A stretch of DNA of 64,000 nt from Plazaster borealis (lineage: Eukaryota > Echinodermata > Asteroidea > Forcipulatida > Labidiasteridae): assembly GCA_021014325.1 (NCBI GenBank), contig CM037463.1, positions 24,050,526 to 24,114,525 of the forward strand. The letters are read 5' to 3'. The translations under genes were made by a program, and so were the position numbers. Shown one piece after another: positions 62,405 to 64,000 of this stretch (position 1 is the stretch's first letter; each line of letters opens with the position of its first letter). The notes beneath the pieces are model-generated. The model searched no databases. It saw only the letters and a list, made by a program, of their open reading frames with translations, and was not told where the DNA came from.

Positions 62405-62806
62405 TTAAATGTAGGGTCATAGATTGGATATTGTCAACGTAATGCTTATTTGTAGAAGAAATTATAAAGAAAGATACAGCAAAAATCATCAGTGAAAGTT
62501 TCAGCTGAATACAATGTCTACTTGCTGAGAAAACAGCAAAAAACCGAATCCATCAACACTTAGTGAGGTGACAGCGGGTACCAACCGCATCTCTGGCCGC
62601 AGCTTTCGCGAATGGACACCAACCCTCATAAATCTGACAAACGACGATTCAAATGTTTTTGAGGTGAACAATTACCCAAACCATATTACTTCGAAGGGAA
62701 TCCTTTATCTAAATACTTTATACTACCAACAGCTGCAGTGCTTTTCATCGAATAGGTTTTTACGGTCATTGTTTTTGGAATATTTACCAATCAATGACCC
62801 TTGTTT
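62405..62806 (-). mobile_element. TM-D element, copy 4
   Basis: Starts TTAAATGTAGGGTCATAGAT and contains CTGAATACAATGTCTACTTG and GGTACCAACCGCATCTCTGG. Right terminal repeat (CAATGACCC) is present, but the closing TTAA is not clear. Confidence 0.8.
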
Positions 62807-63468
62807 GTATGAACAGGTAATTAGAACAAGTGTAACGTAACTCAATTAATTATTCTTTACTCGGTCGAGTGGACTATACATTGTTTATTGTTCCATGCTT
62901 GAGTGTATACCCGGATTATGACTTACTCTGATGGTTCGTTATGATAAAGTGGAAAGTTATTGCTTTCGACTTTGCCCATTGCAGTATTTATTTACTTGTA
63001 ATTTATTTGTAAAATCCTCTTTCAATCACTCTTTCCTCCCTCAATTTTGTACTTTTTTTGTTATAAAAAGAGAAAAGTCTTCAAAGGTGCTTTATACGTT
63101 GTGGTATTTTTCAGGTCTTTCTATTGTAAGAACGGGGTACTCTCATATTTCTCAACGATGATCTCCGCCCCTACTCAACCCCCTCCTCAGAAAAGTTGGT
63201 ATGGCCTATATAGGCTTATACGCCAAGACAAAGTTTGATAACAAAAACAGGTCACCAATCAAAATACAATGTAATCAATTTTTTGCATAAACTGGTCCTC
63301 TGCTAGACTTTTGCTAAGCAAATAAGTGCGATAAGCAGCTTTATGAAATTGAGCGCAAATTTCCTCTAACTCTTTTGCTCCAAAAATAGAAGTAAAGTCA
63401 TAGGAACATCTGCAAAAAAATTACGATCATCTAAAAACAAATGATCAATTTTAAAATAAATAAGTCCA
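62807..63468. other. Intergenic, no gene seen
   Basis: At about 63310-63356 GCTAAGCAAATAAGTGCGAT and AGCAGCTTTATGAAATTGAG represent one more end of the CATAAAGCTG foldback family. Confidence 0.4.
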
Positions 63469-63634
63469 GGTCCCAATTTAGCTAAGCACAACAACATTAT
63501 GCTTACCAGTATAAGGTTACCAGCCAAAACACCGTGTCACTTGTACCATTTGTGACTGGTATCTTGCTGAATTCTGCTAAGCAGGAAATCGTTAAGCAAT
63601 ATTTTCTGCTTAAGCATGCTCTATGAAATTGGCC
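63469..63634. mobile_element. CATAAAGCTG-family foldback, copy 3
   Basis: GGTCCCAATTTAGCTAAGCA at the left and TGCTCTATGAAATTGGCC at the right, with TATAAGGTTACCAGCCAAAA and GTGACTGGTATCTTGCT inside. Confidence 0.7.
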
Positions 63635-63701
63635 ATGCAGCTTGGTTATTACAAGTACCCTTATAGGTACCCTTAGTGAATAACGCCATTTTGTTCAATG
63701 A

Positions 63702-64000
63702 ATGACCGTTTCCGAGCGGTAAGGAGCACCAGACTCAAGCTCTGGTGTTTCTGATCAGTAGAGTGTGGGTTCGAGTCCCGGTCATGACACTTGTATCCTT
63801 GAGCAAGATGCTTTACCATAATTGCTTTGTCCTTCGGATGGGACATTAAGCCTAAGTTCCCGTGATGCTAGGATTGGTAGTGCATGTAAAAGAACCCAGA
63901 ACACTTATCGTGGAAGAGTATATGGGTTAACCCCGGTATTTCTGGTTCACATAGCAAGCACCCTTGTATACAGGTTTCCTCGGGCTTGCGAGCTACAGTG
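63702..64000 (+). mobile_element. tRNA-Leu-like SINE, copy 4, cut by window edge
   Basis: The head 63702-63785 still folds as a tRNA: acceptor ATGACCG/CGGTCAT (7 of 7), anticodon stem CCAGA/TCTGG with loop CTCAAGC (anticodon CAA, Leu), a long variable arm and T-loop GGTTCGAGTCC. The SINE body CCTTCGGATGGGACATTAAG follows directly, so it is a SINE head and not a free tRNA gene. Confidence 0.88.

Overview
This is eukaryotic, AT-rich, intron-containing DNA that is very dense in dispersed repeats. It most likely comes from an echinoderm, perhaps a sea star. The reasons are the invertebrate-deuterostome character of three recognisable genes (a cytosolic HSC70, metaxin-2 and an ANKRD34-type ankyrin protein), telomere-like TTAGGG arrays, tRNA-derived SINEs with AT-rich tails, and many short TTAA-flanked elements. 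The species call is inference; the gene families are read directly from the translated exons.

The first 16 kb holds two plus-strand genes. The 3' eight exons of a heat-shock cognate 70 gene (189-4985) enter from the left edge, and the first exons lie outside the window. A complete eight-exon metaxin-2 gene follows (7497-15644, 265 aa predicted). Its introns carry a hAT-like element, a 117-bp tandem repeat, a G-rich minisatellite, a foldback element and SINE debris. One minus-strand single-exon gene, ANKRD34-like (22732-24585), sits alone in a locally GC-richer island. The three genes show no evident operon-like or pathway link: a cytosolic chaperone, a mitochondrial outer-membrane import factor and a scaffold-type ankyrin protein.

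From about 25.5 kb to the end I see no convincing gene. The stretch is a mosaic of repeats. The dominant class is a superfamily of 350-470 bp non-autonomous elements, about two dozen copies, bounded by TTAA. I sort them into five related groups, TM-A to TM-E (my labels), that share internal blocks but differ in a central hairpin. Other repeats are a tRNA-Leu-like SINE family (four copies), a second tRNA-like SINE in tandem duplicate, a third SINE, several foldback families, a 400-bp near-perfect palindrome, two telomere-repeat arrays each held inside a foldback, minisatellites, and a spaced short motif forming clusters at four loci.

The most interesting structures are: (1) the TTAA superfamily, whose members sit side by side sharing a single TTAA; (2) a three-level nest at 47.3-48.3 kb (foldback inside SINE inside TM-B element), with target duplications visible; (3) foldbacks at 13.8 and 44.3 kb whose arms carry CTCF-like motifs; and (4) telomere-like arrays as the loops of foldbacks. 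No computation or database search was possible, so element boundaries are by eye and copy assignments should be tested by alignment.
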